Below the pieces are notes generated by a model. That model did no database searches and was not told where the DNA came from. It was given only the letters and a program-made list of their open reading frames with translations. A program made the translations under genes and the position numbers. From contig NZ_QXFM01000144.1 in NCBI RefSeq assembly GCF_003584015.1, positions 56,935-120,934 of the forward strand: a stretch of 64,000 nt of DNA. Direction: 5' to 3'. The stretch is from Aurantiacibacter xanthus (lineage in GTDB: Bacteria > Pseudomonadota > Alphaproteobacteria > Sphingomonadales > Sphingomonadaceae). Shown here piece after piece: positions 27,786 through 36,707 of the stretch. Within the stretch, counting starts at the first letter, position 1, and each line of letters opens with the position of its first letter.

Positions 27786-28394
27786 CTAATCTGCGGGGTC
27801 GAGGACAAGCAACAATCGCCTTTGCCCTGAACCCGCGATTGGCGGCGAACGATGCAAGATTGCCGGTTGATCGACCAACAGCCGCCCTTTGAAAATTGCC
27901 ACCTCTCCCGCGGCAAGCTGATGGACAGGCGGGTTCTCGCCGCTGCTCCGGTCAATCCATTGGGTGCCGGGCCCCACAAGCGGCATCAGCAGGCGGGTCT
28001 GCACATAGTCCATGTGAAACTTGCGGCAGGCATCGGTCTCGATCACTTCCAGCCGCAGGCGGAGTTTCTGGCAGGCCATCACCCCCGCAAACCGCGATGC
28101 GAGCGCGGCAATCTCGTCCATCAGATGATCGGCTGGCAGTGTCCGCGGATAGCCGGCATCGCGCAGCAACAGGTGCAGCGAGGCGTGATAATCCGGCCCG
28201 TCTATCGCGGCATCGATGTCGGCGATCTCATCCCAGTTCAGCCGGTCGAGCCAGTCGAGCGCTGCCGGACGCGGGCGCTGCCAGAGCGCAAGCTGCACCG
28301 CCGGATCGTGGATGGCGGCCAATATGTCCGGGACAGCTCCATGCCGAACAAACCCGTCCGCCGGGGCCTCGCGATCAGGCTGCCTTACGGTCAT
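27786..28394 (-). CDS. DUF1826-family protein
   Basis: A 202-aa soluble protein. The start ATG at 28394 has GGAG eight bases upstream. Recognisable DUF1826 phrases include CRKFHMDYVQTRLLMPLVGP, GTQWIDRS, AAGEVAIFKGRLL and AILHRSPP, the last near the C-terminus with a conserved His. The His-x-Asp (FHMD) plus a later conserved His (LHRSP) resembles a cupin-like or 2-oxoglutarate-dioxygenase-like metal site, but that is inference. It is the last gene of the TBDR-CobN-ExbB-DUF2149 operon, 43 bp after DUF2149. From memory, members are often found near metal-uptake genes; this was not checked. Confidence 0.75.
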   Translation of the reverse strand: MTVRQPDREAPADGFVRHGAVPDILAAIHDPAVQLALWQRPRPAALDWLDRLNWDEIADIDAAIDGPDYHASLHLLLRDAGYPRTLPADHLMDEIAALASRFAGVMACQKLRLRLEVIETDACRKFHMDYVQTRLLMPLVGPGTQWIDRSSGENPPVHQLAAGEVAIFKGRLLVDQPAILHRSPPIAGSGQRRLLLVLDPAD

Positions 28395-28437
28395 TCGGTC
28401 ATCTCCAGCGCGGGGTAAGCTACTGCGGACGGAGCCA

Positions 28438-28743
28438 CTATTCCGGCACATAGACCAGATCTCCATTGGGCAGGCGGTAGGTCGTGCCTGCCTTGGTCCC
28501 GCCGCCCTCGCCCATCTGGTCGCTCGCGGTGTAGCGCTCCAGCTTTTCGCCGTCCCTGATCGTGATGGTCATGTCCTCCTCGCCCGGATTCTCCACCACA
28601 ACCACCCGTTCGGACTGGAACGGGTTGAGCGGGTTGCGAACGATCAGGACCATCAGAATGGCCGAAATGACCAGAAACAGGTCCACCAGATTGACCACGG
28701 AGAGGATCGGATCGTCCGCCTCGTCATCCTCGACAAAACGCAT
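28438..28743 (-). CDS. DUF2149 protein, ExbD-like partner
   Basis: A 101-aa protein with one membrane segment (NLVDLFLVISAILMVLIVRN, residues 18-37) preceded by an acidic N-terminus (DDEADDPILS). A small periplasmic domain ends TTYRLPNGDLVYVPE. This matches DUF2149. The single TM with an Asp near its start is reminiscent of ExbD/TolR/MotB, the proton-using partner of ExbB-type channels. The start overlaps the ExbB-like gene stop by one base (TGATG), supporting a complex. It may couple the proton motive force to the periplasmic chelatase upstream. Confidence 0.8.
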   Translation of the reverse strand: MRFVEDDEADDPILSVVNLVDLFLVISAILMVLIVRNPLNPFQSERVVVVENPGEEDMTITIRDGEKLERYTASDQMGEGGGTKAGTTYRLPNGDLVYVPE

Positions 28744-29219
28744 CAGGCGGCCGTCCCGGCGATTTCAATCGCGCGCAACTCTTCCAGCAGCCAGCGCCGC
28801 CGGATGGTGTAAACGAGGAAGGATATCGAGGCGGCGATCAGCGCCAGGATAACCGACGAGAAGGCGACGACGAGGTTCTGGCCCAGCGTGGCCCCGTCAT
28901 TGCTGCCCAGGGCCAGCAGGGCCGGCCCCATCGGGATCATCGTGGCGACAAGGCCCAGCATGGGCGCACTGCGCGAGACAATCCGCAGCCATTCGAGCCG
29001 CCGCACGATGACCAGTTCGAGATCGTCGCCCGCGCATCCGGTTGCGCGCTGATGCTGCGTCAGCGGTGTGCCGGGCCGCCCCCGCAGGCGGCCAGCCCCC
29101 TCCACCGCAAACCGCCCGAGGCTGACAAGGGCAAAGGCCAGCGACAGCAGGATCAGCACGATCACGGGCACAAGAAACAGGCGGGAGACATCGTAAAGGG
29201 TCGCTTCAAGCGCGAGCAT
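28743..29219 (-). CDS. MotA/TolQ/ExbB-like proton channel protein
   Basis: A 158-aa protein with three hydrophobic segments: LFLVPVIVLILLSLAFALV, then APMLGLVATMIPMGPALLAL, then VVAFSSVILALIAASISFLV. The last two form the MotA/TolQ/ExbB signature in which Gly/Ala/Thr-rich helices line the proton path. The ATG at 29219 lies inside the end of the CobN-like gene (14-bp overlap). With DUF2149 it probably forms an energy-coupling pair. It is shorter than housekeeping ExbB (about 240 aa), so a dedicated unit is likelier than a general TonB motor. Confidence 0.82.
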   Translation of the reverse strand: MLALEATLYDVSRLFLVPVIVLILLSLAFALVSLGRFAVEGAGRLRGRPGTPLTQHQRATGCAGDDLELVIVRRLEWLRIVSRSAPMLGLVATMIPMGPALLALGSNDGATLGQNLVVAFSSVILALIAASISFLVYTIRRRWLLEELRAIEIAGTAA

Positions 29220-32200
29220 CGGCAAATTTCCTGAGGCTGGCGGCGTGGCGCTCGCGAAGCTGGAGCAACACGCCAAGAACAAAGAACAAGAGCAGCGCCA
29301 GCAGCGCGGGCATCCGGGCAGAAGCCAGCCGCTCGGGCACGGCTTGGGTAAGATCCTGACGCTGCATGATCCGGCCCATCGCAGGCGCAGTGGCAGGCTC
29401 GGCAGGCGGCGGCGGAGCAACGGCTGCTGGCTGCGCGAAGGCCCCCGCCCGCGCCGCCGATGGTGCGGTGCCGGCAAGGCCAAAACCGCGGCTCTCCGCG
29501 CCCTGTCCGGCGGCCTCGTCCGCAGCAATCACGGCCTGAAGCTGCGTCAGTCGTTCCGCCAGCGAGCGGCGCGTGGCCTCGTCGGCCTGCCAGTAGTCGC
29601 GCGCAATCGCTTCCTGCATGCGTTCGACGATCTGCAACTGCGCGTCGGGATGCAGGCTTTCGAAAAAGCGGTTGAGCCCGAGCCCGCGCACATCGCGGAC
29701 ATAGGTATCGTGCATGGCCTGCCACTGGTCGGCGCGCACGCTGCCCGGATCGGCCACCTGCCAGCCCCACAGGTTGTTGACCACGCCCAGCATGGCATTG
29801 GCCCCGGCATAGCCCTCCTGCTGCATTTCGCCGATCCAGTGCGGATTGAGATAGCGCACCCGCAGTTCGTCGGAGAGGAACTGCCCCGCGCTGGCCATGC
29901 GCGCCTCGCCCCCGCGCATGTCGGTGACGAAGAGATCGGGCGAACGGCCAGTCAGATGGCGCACCGCGAGCGAGATCCCGCCCAGATATTCGAACGGATG
30001 ATCGGTCGAAATCAGGCCATGGAGGTTGGAAGACCGGCTCATCACGGCGGCATCGACGTCGCGCAGCTGTTCGGCGAACAGGTTGACGTCATCGAGCTTC
30101 AGGCCCCAGTCGCGTGCGCCATAGGCATATTGCATCCGCGCCAGCCACGGTTCGGCCAGATCGGCCTCATCCCGCCAGCCCATCTGCGGTTCGGCGCTGC
30201 CCCGGCCAATGGCATCGGGCAGACCGCTGCCATAGTCACCGGGCGCATTGGTAAAGATGCGCAAGCGCGACAGCGCCCGCGCCTGCGAGGCATCGTATCC
30301 GCGCTCCAGCAGCGCACGCTCAAGGGTTCGCGAACCGGCGGCCGGTCCGCTGTCTTCGCCGAGATCGGCAATCCGGTCGATGCCTTCGGCCAGCAAGCGC
30401 AGGAACACATCGAACTGATCGCGATAGACGCTGGTCGGCTGCATCACCACGTCGATCCGCGGACGCCCCAGTTCGGCGAGCGGGACGATCTCCAGCTGCG
30501 TCACGCGGCCGCCGCGATCCCACACCGGGCGCAGACCCAGCGCGTGCAGGATCTGCCCCTCGCCAATGCCGAGCGTGCGGATCGTTTCGCCCGAAAAGAC
30601 CGAGAAGGCGAGCTTCTCCGGCAAGGCGCCATCGTGCTTCACCTTGTAGGCCGCAATCAGATCGTCGAGCGCCCTGCCCCCTTCCTCATAGGCCGCCTGC
30701 GCCGGAACCTTATATGCTTCGAAGGCATAGAGATTGCGCCCGCTCGCCACCTCGGGGGTGCGCACCGGATCGCCCCCTGCCCCGGCGCGCACGAACCGTC
30801 CGGCAAGACCGGCCAGCAGCGCCTCGGTCTCGCCGGGCGTGGCAAGGTTGCGGTCATAGGTCCGGGCCAGTTCGATCTGTTCGCGCAGCGCCGGATCGGC
30901 AATCGCGCCAATGTCCTCCCCCTCGTGCAGATAGCGATGCAGTACGCGATAGGGCTCGCTCTGGCGGATTGCGTCGAAGCTCTCGGCGAAGGCCTCCTGC
31001 GGATCGCGCCCGAGCGCGGCAAGATAGTCCGCCCCCAACTGCTGCATCACCGTGGTCAGCCGGCGGTCCGCCCTTGCCGGTTCGCCGAAGGTATGCAGCC
31101 CCAGCGGCACCGAGCTTCGCGCCAGCTGGTGCAGATGGTCGTGCAACTGCGCATAGTAGCCCTCGAAATCCTGCGCGATTGCGGCATCGCTCCAGTCCAT
31201 GTCGGCATTGAGATGGGCAGCGCTCGCCGCAGCGAGAATGGACGTGGCGACATTGTCGCGCACAGGCCCTGCCTCAAGCTGCGCATATTCGTGGATCAGG
31301 GCGTGGATGTCGCGCAGTTCGTCATAGAGTCCGGAGGGCGCGAAGGCAGGCGTCTGGTGGCTGACCGTGACCGCGCGTCCGCGCCTGCGCGCCTGCACCG
31401 CTTCGGCGACATTGTCCTGAATGTAGGGATAGAACACCGGCACGTCGCCCAGCAGCAGGAACGGATAGTCTCCGGCCCAGAGGCCCCGGTCCTTGCCCGG
31501 AGTCCACTCCTGTGTCCCGTGCGTGCCCATGTGGATAATGGCGTCGGCCCGCTGTCTTTCGCGCACCCACAGATAGGTCGCCATATAGCGGTGATCGGGC
31601 GGCAACGCCTTATCGTGGTACGATCCCGCCCTGCCTGTCGCGCGTGGCGGCTGCGGCAGGATGGCGAGTTTGCCGAGTTGCAGCCGGGGGATCAGGAAAT
31701 TGCCGTCGACCAGTCCGGCGGCCTCGTCAGGCATCCCCCAGCTGGCGAGCATCTCGGCCTGACGCAGCGGCGGCAGGGTCGCAAACCACGCCTTGTACAC
31801 CGCCAGCGGCAGGGTCGCCGCCAGCCCGCGCCGCGCCAGTTCAGGAAGGGTCTCGGGCCGGTAGAACCCGCCGAGCATCGCCTGCCCGTCCGCGATGATC
31901 TGCTGCCCGGTGACCGGCGTGACATCGTAACCGGCGGTCAGCAGGTCGCCTGAAAGTCTGGCAAGGCTATCTGGCAGGTTGAGATTGGAGGCGGCAAGCC
32001 CGCTTTCGCCCTGCGGGTAATTCCAGAAGAACAGCGCCAGCGCCTTGTCCTCGGGCGCTTTGCGGCGCAGCGCGGCCAGCCTTGCGATCTTCCCCGACAA
32101 GAGGTCGAGCTGCTCGGGAATGGGCACCGGCTCACCATCTTCCACTACGCTGACGACGACCGGATCGGACACGCCCCAGGTTTCGGGCACGGTAATCATC

Positions 32201-33120
32201 ACCGCCGAAGACATGCCATCGGCGCCGCTGGTGCCCTCTCGCCACTGCGCCAGCGTTGCTCCGCGTTCACCCAGCGCCTGCAACACCGGGATATCGAGCG
32301 CCTCGAACTCGGCCTTGCGCGCGTCACCATCCTGCATGTGGGTGAAGTTGACCAGCGCCACGGGAGCCAGCGGCGCAACCATCTGCGTGATCGCCTGCGC
32401 GTCGCTGCGATCGTACCAGAAGAACGCGGGCATCAGGCCATGATCGGCCATGCTGCGCGCCAGCGCGTCGACGACCTGCGTCTGCATATCGCGCAGAACT
32501 CCGTCCGAGATGGCGACCGCCGCCAGTGGCCGGTCCTGCCAGCCCTGCGCGGCGATCCAGTGACGATAGGCCTGCGCCGAGGCGAATGGCGCGGGGGCAT
32601 CGGGATGGTAGAAGCCTGCCTGCGCAATAGCCTGCGCCGGCGGCAGGTCGTTCAGCTCGCCGCCCGCGACGATGCGGGCCGCGGCGGCCACGAACAGCCT
32701 GAGATTGGTCTCTCCTCCCCCGGCGTAGTAGGCGATCAGGCGGCGCGCCTGCGCGGGCGAAAGGTTGCCGAAGGCGGGAGGCCCGCCGCCGACCGCGATC
32801 CACGGCATGCTCAGCGCGTCAAGCGAGCCGAGCGCCGCCTTGACCTGTGCCATGTCGCCGGGGCGCGGCCCGTCGAGCACCAGCAGCGCCGCGCCATCGG
32901 CAAGGCCCTGCCGGTCCTCGGCCTCGTCGACATAGCGCCAGTCGAGCCGCACCCCGGCCTCGTGCGCCCACTCCTTCATCGGACGGAACTTGCCCGGCAG
33001 CACGAACCGTGTCGTCACGATCCGGACCAGAGGCGCGCTCGCCGCTGCGCCGGACGGCTCCTGCGCCACCAGCGAGGATGGCAGCAGGAGCAGCAGGACC
33101 ACGAATAGCAGGTGCCGCAT
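29206..33120 (-). CDS. Exported, membrane-anchored CobN-like chelatase (HmuS-like)
   Basis: A 1304-aa homologue of the large cobaltochelatase subunit CobN. The family core is clear: DAIIHMGTHGTQEWTPGKDR at about residue 530, then GDVPVFYPYIQDN, IHALIHEYAQLEAGP and DVVMQPTSVYRDQFD. Unlike biosynthetic CobN it starts with a signal peptide (LFVVLLLLLPSSLVAQ; ATG at 33120). It ends with a membrane helix (MPALLALLLFFVLGVLLQL), so the catalytic part should be periplasmic. No CobS/CobT ATPase is nearby. The TBDR gene ends 4 bp upstream and the ExbB-like gene overlaps its end. This is the arrangement of HmuS, proposed in Bacteroidetes to remove iron from haem. Metal removal from, or insertion into, an imported tetrapyrrole is inferred. 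Confidence 0.85.
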   Translation of the reverse strand: MRHLLFVVLLLLLPSSLVAQEPSGAAASAPLVRIVTTRFVLPGKFRPMKEWAHEAGVRLDWRYVDEAEDRQGLADGAALLVLDGPRPGDMAQVKAALGSLDALSMPWIAVGGGPPAFGNLSPAQARRLIAYYAGGGETNLRLFVAAAARIVAGGELNDLPPAQAIAQAGFYHPDAPAPFASAQAYRHWIAAQGWQDRPLAAVAISDGVLRDMQTQVVDALARSMADHGLMPAFFWYDRSDAQAITQMVAPLAPVALVNFTHMQDGDARKAEFEALDIPVLQALGERGATLAQWREGTSGADGMSSAVMITVPETWGVSDPVVVSVVEDGEPVPIPEQLDLLSGKIARLAALRRKAPEDKALALFFWNYPQGESGLAASNLNLPDSLARLSGDLLTAGYDVTPVTGQQIIADGQAMLGGFYRPETLPELARRGLAATLPLAVYKAWFATLPPLRQAEMLASWGMPDEAAGLVDGNFLIPRLQLGKLAILPQPPRATGRAGSYHDKALPPDHRYMATYLWVRERQRADAIIHMGTHGTQEWTPGKDRGLWAGDYPFLLLGDVPVFYPYIQDNVAEAVQARRRGRAVTVSHQTPAFAPSGLYDELRDIHALIHEYAQLEAGPVRDNVATSILAAASAAHLNADMDWSDAAIAQDFEGYYAQLHDHLHQLARSSVPLGLHTFGEPARADRRLTTVMQQLGADYLAALGRDPQEAFAESFDAIRQSEPYRVLHRYLHEGEDIGAIADPALREQIELARTYDRNLATPGETEALLAGLAGRFVRAGAGGDPVRTPEVASGRNLYAFEAYKVPAQAAYEEGGRALDDLIAAYKVKHDGALPEKLAFSVFSGETIRTLGIGEGQILHALGLRPVWDRGGRVTQLEIVPLAELGRPRIDVVMQPTSVYRDQFDVFLRLLAEGIDRIADLGEDSGPAAGSRTLERALLERGYDASQARALSRLRIFTNAPGDYGSGLPDAIGRGSAEPQMGWRDEADLAEPWLARMQYAYGARDWGLKLDDVNLFAEQLRDVDAAVMSRSSNLHGLISTDHPFEYLGGISLAVRHLTGRSPDLFVTDMRGGEARMASAGQFLSDELRVRYLNPHWIGEMQQEGYAGANAMLGVVNNLWGWQVADPGSVRADQWQAMHDTYVRDVRGLGLNRFFESLHPDAQLQIVERMQEAIARDYWQADEATRRSLAERLTQLQAVIAADEAAGQGAESRGFGLAGTAPSAARAGAFAQPAAVAPPPPAEPATAPAMGRIMQRQDLTQAVPERLASARMPALLALLLFFVLGVLLQLRERHAASLRKFADARA

Positions 33121-33124
33121 CCGC

Positions 33125-35089
33125 CTAAAGCGCCACGCCCAGTCCGACGAAGACCACCCGGCCGGGCTCGGCCAGGGAGTAGAGCGCGGAGCTGTCGGCA
33201 AGGCGCTTGTTGAAGATGTTGTCGACCCCGGCCTTGAGCGTCAGCCGGTCGGTCACGGCATGGCTCGCATCGAGGCCCCACAGGCTGTAGGCATCGAGCC
33301 GCACCGGCGCGCTGTTGGCAAAGACGGTCTGCTTGCCGATATAGCGCCCGCGCAGGCTGACGCTCGTGGCCTCGCCCACCTCCCACGCCAGGCGAAGCTT
33401 CGCGGTGTGGTCGGGGCGCTCGGCGAGGTCTTCGTCCTCGGTAATATTGCGCGCGTCGACATAGCTGTAGCTGGCCGACAGGGTCAGCGCCTCGATCGGC
33501 CGGACCTCCGCGCTCGCTTCGATGCCCCGGATGCGCGCTGCCTCGACATTGAGGTAGGTGCGGCGTTCCTGCCCGCGAATGCCGCAGCTTTCCACGCATT
33601 CGGTCTGGACCAGATTATCGAGATCGTTCTGGAACAGCGTCACCCCGACGTTCCAGTTTTCGCCGTGATAGAGCGCGCCCACTTCGTAGGCCGTGCTGGT
33701 TTCGGGCTTCAGGTCGGGATTGCCGGTGATAATGAACCGACCGCCTGCCGCGACCGTGATATATCCGGGCGAAAGCTGCTTGAGCGTTGCCGCCTTGAAG
33801 GCCTCGCCAAACCCGCCGCGCAGGGTCAGGCCGGGGACGGGCTCCACGACCAGATAGGCCCGAGGGCTCACCTCCCAGCCATAGGCCGGGTGATGATCGA
33901 ACCGGCTGCCCAGGGTCAGGGTCGCGCCCTTGGTGATCTCCCATTCGTCCTGCACGAACAGCGCGTCATGATCGACGCTGTCCTGCCCGGCGGCGTTGAT
34001 GGTGACATCCTCCAGCTTCTCGTTGCGATGCTCCGCCCCGAAGGTGAGCCGGTTGCCGGCGACCGGAACCACGCTCACACGGCCATCCACAACTGCTTCG
34101 ATTGCCTTGGTCGGCGCGGTCGGTGTCTGATCGCGGTCGCGTTCGTTCACCCGTTCGAGCACCGAACGGTAGGCGCCCAGCTGAACATCGCCCCAGTTAA
34201 AAGCTCCGTTGTAGCGCGCCTGCGTCCGCGCGCGGGTGATGTGATCCTGATACGCGTAGTAGATGGGTGCTCTGCCGGTGGTAACGGCATCGCGTGCGCG
34301 ATCGTCGTCGCTGGCCATCTGGCCGATCTCGATCCGGTGCCCAGCGGCCACATCCCACCAGGCAATGACGCTCCCGCTCAGGGCATCGCGCGCCTCAAGT
34401 TCGCTCAGCAGCGGGTCTTCCTCGCTCTGGGTGCGGTCGCGGCGGCGATATTCGCCCCAGGCCACGACGCCGAGCCCCTCTGCCACCGGTCCGCCGAGCA
34501 AAGCGGCGAGCTGCGTGCTGTTGCCGCCCGCGCCGTCACGAAAGCCCTGCATTGCCAACGCGCTCGCCTCGATCCGATCCTGCGGGCGGCGGGTCATGAC
34601 ATTGACGACGCCCGCCAGCGCTTCGGAGCCATACAGTGCCGATAGCGGACCGCGCACCACTTCAACCCGGTCGATCGCAATGCTCGGCACCCAGCCGAGG
34701 CTGAAATCGACATGAGCCATATTGGCGCTGGCATCGTTGATGCGCTGGCCATCGACCAGCGTCAGGACATGCTCGTCCGACATGCCGCGGATCGATATGC
34801 CGCGCCGGGTCATGCCCACGCCATTGATCTGCACGCCGGGCTCGTCCTCCAGCATTTCGGCCAGATCCTGCACCGGGCGGCGGCGCAGCTGCTCGCCCGT
34901 CACCACCGACATGGTGGCCGGCGCCTGCCGGATTTCCTGCGGGAACTGCGATGCGGTCACGACAATGGTGGAGCCGTCGAGCACCTTCTCCCGCTCGGCG
35001 CGAAGGGATGCACCGGCGGTTGTTTCCTCTGCCTGCGCCGCATGAGCGCCGACAACGAGAAGCGGGACGAGATAGCGTAGCCTTGGCAT
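33125..35089 (-). CDS. TonB-dependent receptor of the BtuB/haem-receptor type
   Basis: A 654-aa receptor, shorter than the other four and of the vitamin/haem/siderophore size class. The ATG at 35089 follows AAGGA. The signal peptide is LRYLVPLLVVGAHAAQAE, the TonB box region TIVVTASQFPQEIRQAP. The plug has RRGISIRGMSDEHVLTLVDG, VDFSLGWVPSIAIDRVEVVR and SALYGSEALAGVVNV, and the barrel ends FVGLGVAL. Its stop is 4 bp before the CobN-like gene, so the two are surely co-transcribed. The ligand is most plausibly a metal-tetrapyrrole or a metallophore, following the partner gene. An imperfect palindrome lies about 92 bp upstream. Confidence 0.92.
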   Translation of the reverse strand: MPRLRYLVPLLVVGAHAAQAEETTAGASLRAEREKVLDGSTIVVTASQFPQEIRQAPATMSVVTGEQLRRRPVQDLAEMLEDEPGVQINGVGMTRRGISIRGMSDEHVLTLVDGQRINDASANMAHVDFSLGWVPSIAIDRVEVVRGPLSALYGSEALAGVVNVMTRRPQDRIEASALAMQGFRDGAGGNSTQLAALLGGPVAEGLGVVAWGEYRRRDRTQSEEDPLLSELEARDALSGSVIAWWDVAAGHRIEIGQMASDDDRARDAVTTGRAPIYYAYQDHITRARTQARYNGAFNWGDVQLGAYRSVLERVNERDRDQTPTAPTKAIEAVVDGRVSVVPVAGNRLTFGAEHRNEKLEDVTINAAGQDSVDHDALFVQDEWEITKGATLTLGSRFDHHPAYGWEVSPRAYLVVEPVPGLTLRGGFGEAFKAATLKQLSPGYITVAAGGRFIITGNPDLKPETSTAYEVGALYHGENWNVGVTLFQNDLDNLVQTECVESCGIRGQERRTYLNVEAARIRGIEASAEVRPIEALTLSASYSYVDARNITEDEDLAERPDHTAKLRLAWEVGEATSVSLRGRYIGKQTVFANSAPVRLDAYSLWGLDASHAVTDRLTLKAGVDNIFNKRLADSSALYSLAEPGRVVFVGLGVAL

Positions 35090-36027
35090 TGGGTTCCTTA
35101 ATGTCGGCCCGACACAGACCTTCCTTCGCACCGCCAGCGCGGATGCGAGGGAGGCAAAGAGCCGACGGGGTTATGATTCGTGATACGATATACTGTGTCA
35201 TTTATGCGGCGCAACACGTTTGTCTGTCTATGCTACGCCACCGGGAACACGTGTCGCGATCTCCGTGGCCTCCGCCGCAGCGGAGCGAATCGCCATACTG
35301 GGGCAGGTAAATGCAGAACCCGTTTGACAGCGGAGGCCGCCGGGCTTTCGCAGCCAGGAGAGGATTGCGGCCTTTCGCGGTTGTCGTCAGTCAACCAAAC
35401 GGCAATTTTGAAGCGAGCGTGGCCGGATATCGCAGTGTCAGAACAGAGAGACTTTTCCGATCATGAGAAAGACTTCGCAAAGAGCGCTCCGGCCTCGCGC
35501 TCGATCAATGATGCCTGACCATACAACAGGTATACTGCGCCAACTTCAGAACCACGTCCGAACCTGAGCGCTCGACGCGATCAGGTCATCATGATGGATC
35601 CATCGCCCTGCTCGCAACTGTCCAGCGAGTGGTGAAGACCGACCTGATTATGTTCCAAATGGGTACGCAGTATTTATCAATACTCCAGCCCACCGAGCAT
35701 TGAACTTAAAGGTCAGATTATTGGCGAAATCCCGTCATCGGCCACCACACCGCGACGTTCCCTTCGAAGCGCCATCGGCCTGAATCCGCCTCGTCTTCCG
35801 CAGCGCACGCGGCAACATTTTCATGTTATCCGTCAACACTATAATTCGGGAATTGCGGTTCCATCGCAGGCCTGCGTGGCCACGTCATCGAGGTGCCGGA
35901 GCGCATTAACTAACACCGATATAAACAAACCTGCGGGCGCGCCTACCTATCCGTGGATATGTCAGCGTAAATGGTAAAATAACCAGAGCCAGCGAGTCTG
36001 AGTGCAGAACACTCGGGGGCACATTTC
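35090..36027. other. Long non-coding gap between the chelatase and chemotaxis operons
   Basis: About 940 bases with no gene I can support. A 112-codon open frame on the plus strand (35180-35518) has no start signal or motif and looks spurious. Visible items are the palindrome at 35181-35200, a GTATT-TATC-AATAC inverted repeat (35670-35683), AT-rich promoter-like sequence at 35830-35990, and a GAGTG-CAGAA-CACTC hairpin (36000-36014) just before the STAS gene's GGGGG ribosome site. Confidence 0.5.
35181..35200. promoter_or_regulatory. Imperfect palindrome, candidate metalloregulator site
   Basis: TGATAC-GA-TATA-CT-GTGTCA matches its own reverse complement at 14 of 20 positions, with the mismatches all transitions. 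It sits upstream of the TBDR-chelatase operon in a locally AT-rich stretch. A Fur/Zur-family site is possible, but I cannot assign the regulator. Confidence 0.45.
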
Positions 36028-36342
36028 ATGGCTGATAAATCGCTTGGGGCGCCCTGCGCCCTGAACGTTCGTACCGTTTCCGCTTTCGCTGACCAACTCC
36101 TGGCCGACATCACAAATTTCAGTTCCGTCGAACTCGATCTGACTGAGTGCGAAGAGCTCGATCTGGCGGCTCTTCAGGCGATCTCGGCAGCCCGCATCCA
36201 TGCGGCCGATACCGGCAAGACCCTCTCTTTGTCACAGCCTGCTCACGGGGCGCTGCGCAGCGTGCTCGACCGAGCGGGATTCACCACCGACCCCTCCCCT
36301 GCGGATGTCGACTTCTGGTTCCACGGAGAAAGCCCCCAATGA
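36028..36342 (+). CDS. STAS-domain protein of a chemosensory cluster
   Basis: A 104-aa single STAS domain (SVELDLTECEELDLAALQAI, RAGFTTD). Anti-sigma-factor antagonists carry a phosphorylatable Ser in the DSSG loop. Here the position reads LDLAALQ with no Ser, so this is not a classical phospho-switch. STAS proteins of this type occur at the head of some che operons, where they may act as protein-interaction adaptors. ATG at 36028 has GGGGGC upstream and its stop overlaps cheY by ATGA, so it is the first gene of the operon. Confidence 0.85.
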   Translation: MADKSLGAPCALNVRTVSAFADQLLADITNFSSVELDLTECEELDLAALQAISAARIHAADTGKTLSLSQPAHGALRSVLDRAGFTTDPSPADVDFWFHGESPQ

Positions 36343-36707
36343 CCGCTTCCATTCTTACTGTCGACGATTCGCCCAGCATCCGCATGGCTATCCGTATCGC
36401 GCTCACTGGCGCCGGCTATTCCGTGCAGGAAGCGGGCGACGGGGTCGAAGGGCTGGCCAAGGCCGAAGCAAGCAGGTTCGACATGATCGTGACCGATCTC
36501 AACATGCCCAACATGGACGGGCTGACCATGATCCGCGAATTGCGCAAGCAACCCGCGCAGGCAGGCATTCCGATCATCTTCCTGACAACCGAATCCGATG
36601 CCGACATGAAGTCGCAAGCGAAGGCGGCTGGCGCAACCGGGTGGCTGGTCAAGCCGTTCGTACCGGAACAGCTGGTCAAGGTCGCACAGAAGGTGCTCGG
36701 ACGGTGA
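36339..36707 (+). CDS. cheY: CheY-like response regulator
   Basis: A 122-aa stand-alone receiver domain. The acidic pocket is Asp9/Asp10 (ILTVDDSPS), the phospho-acceptor Asp53 (IVTDLNMPNMDG), the switch Thr lies in FLTTESD and the Lys in WLVKPF. It has no output domain, so it acts by binding a motor or another partner after phosphorylation by CheA. The start overlaps the STAS gene (ATGA) and its end overlaps cheA (GTGA). The target of this CheY is unknown because no flagellar or pilus gene is in view. Confidence 0.93.
   Translation: MTASILTVDDSPSIRMAIRIALTGAGYSVQEAGDGVEGLAKAEASRFDMIVTDLNMPNMDGLTMIRELRKQPAQAGIPIIFLTTESDADMKSQAKAAGATGWLVKPFVPEQLVKVAQKVLGR

Noticed and set aside
29245..31953. 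A 902-codon open frame opposite the CobN-like gene
   Set aside because: It is an antisense shadow of a high-GC gene; it has no domain, start signal or sensible composition, while the minus strand encodes a clear CobN homologue. The same applies to long antisense frames at 54981-57299, 52462-54783 and 5776-7281.
29206..33120. CobN-like gene as part of cobalamin biosynthesis
   Set aside because: It carries a signal peptide and anchor, and there are no cob genes or CobS/CobT nearby.
35180..35518. 112-codon open frame upstream of the chemotaxis operon
   Set aside because: There is no ribosome binding site, domain or coding-like composition, and it overlaps the putative regulatory palindrome.
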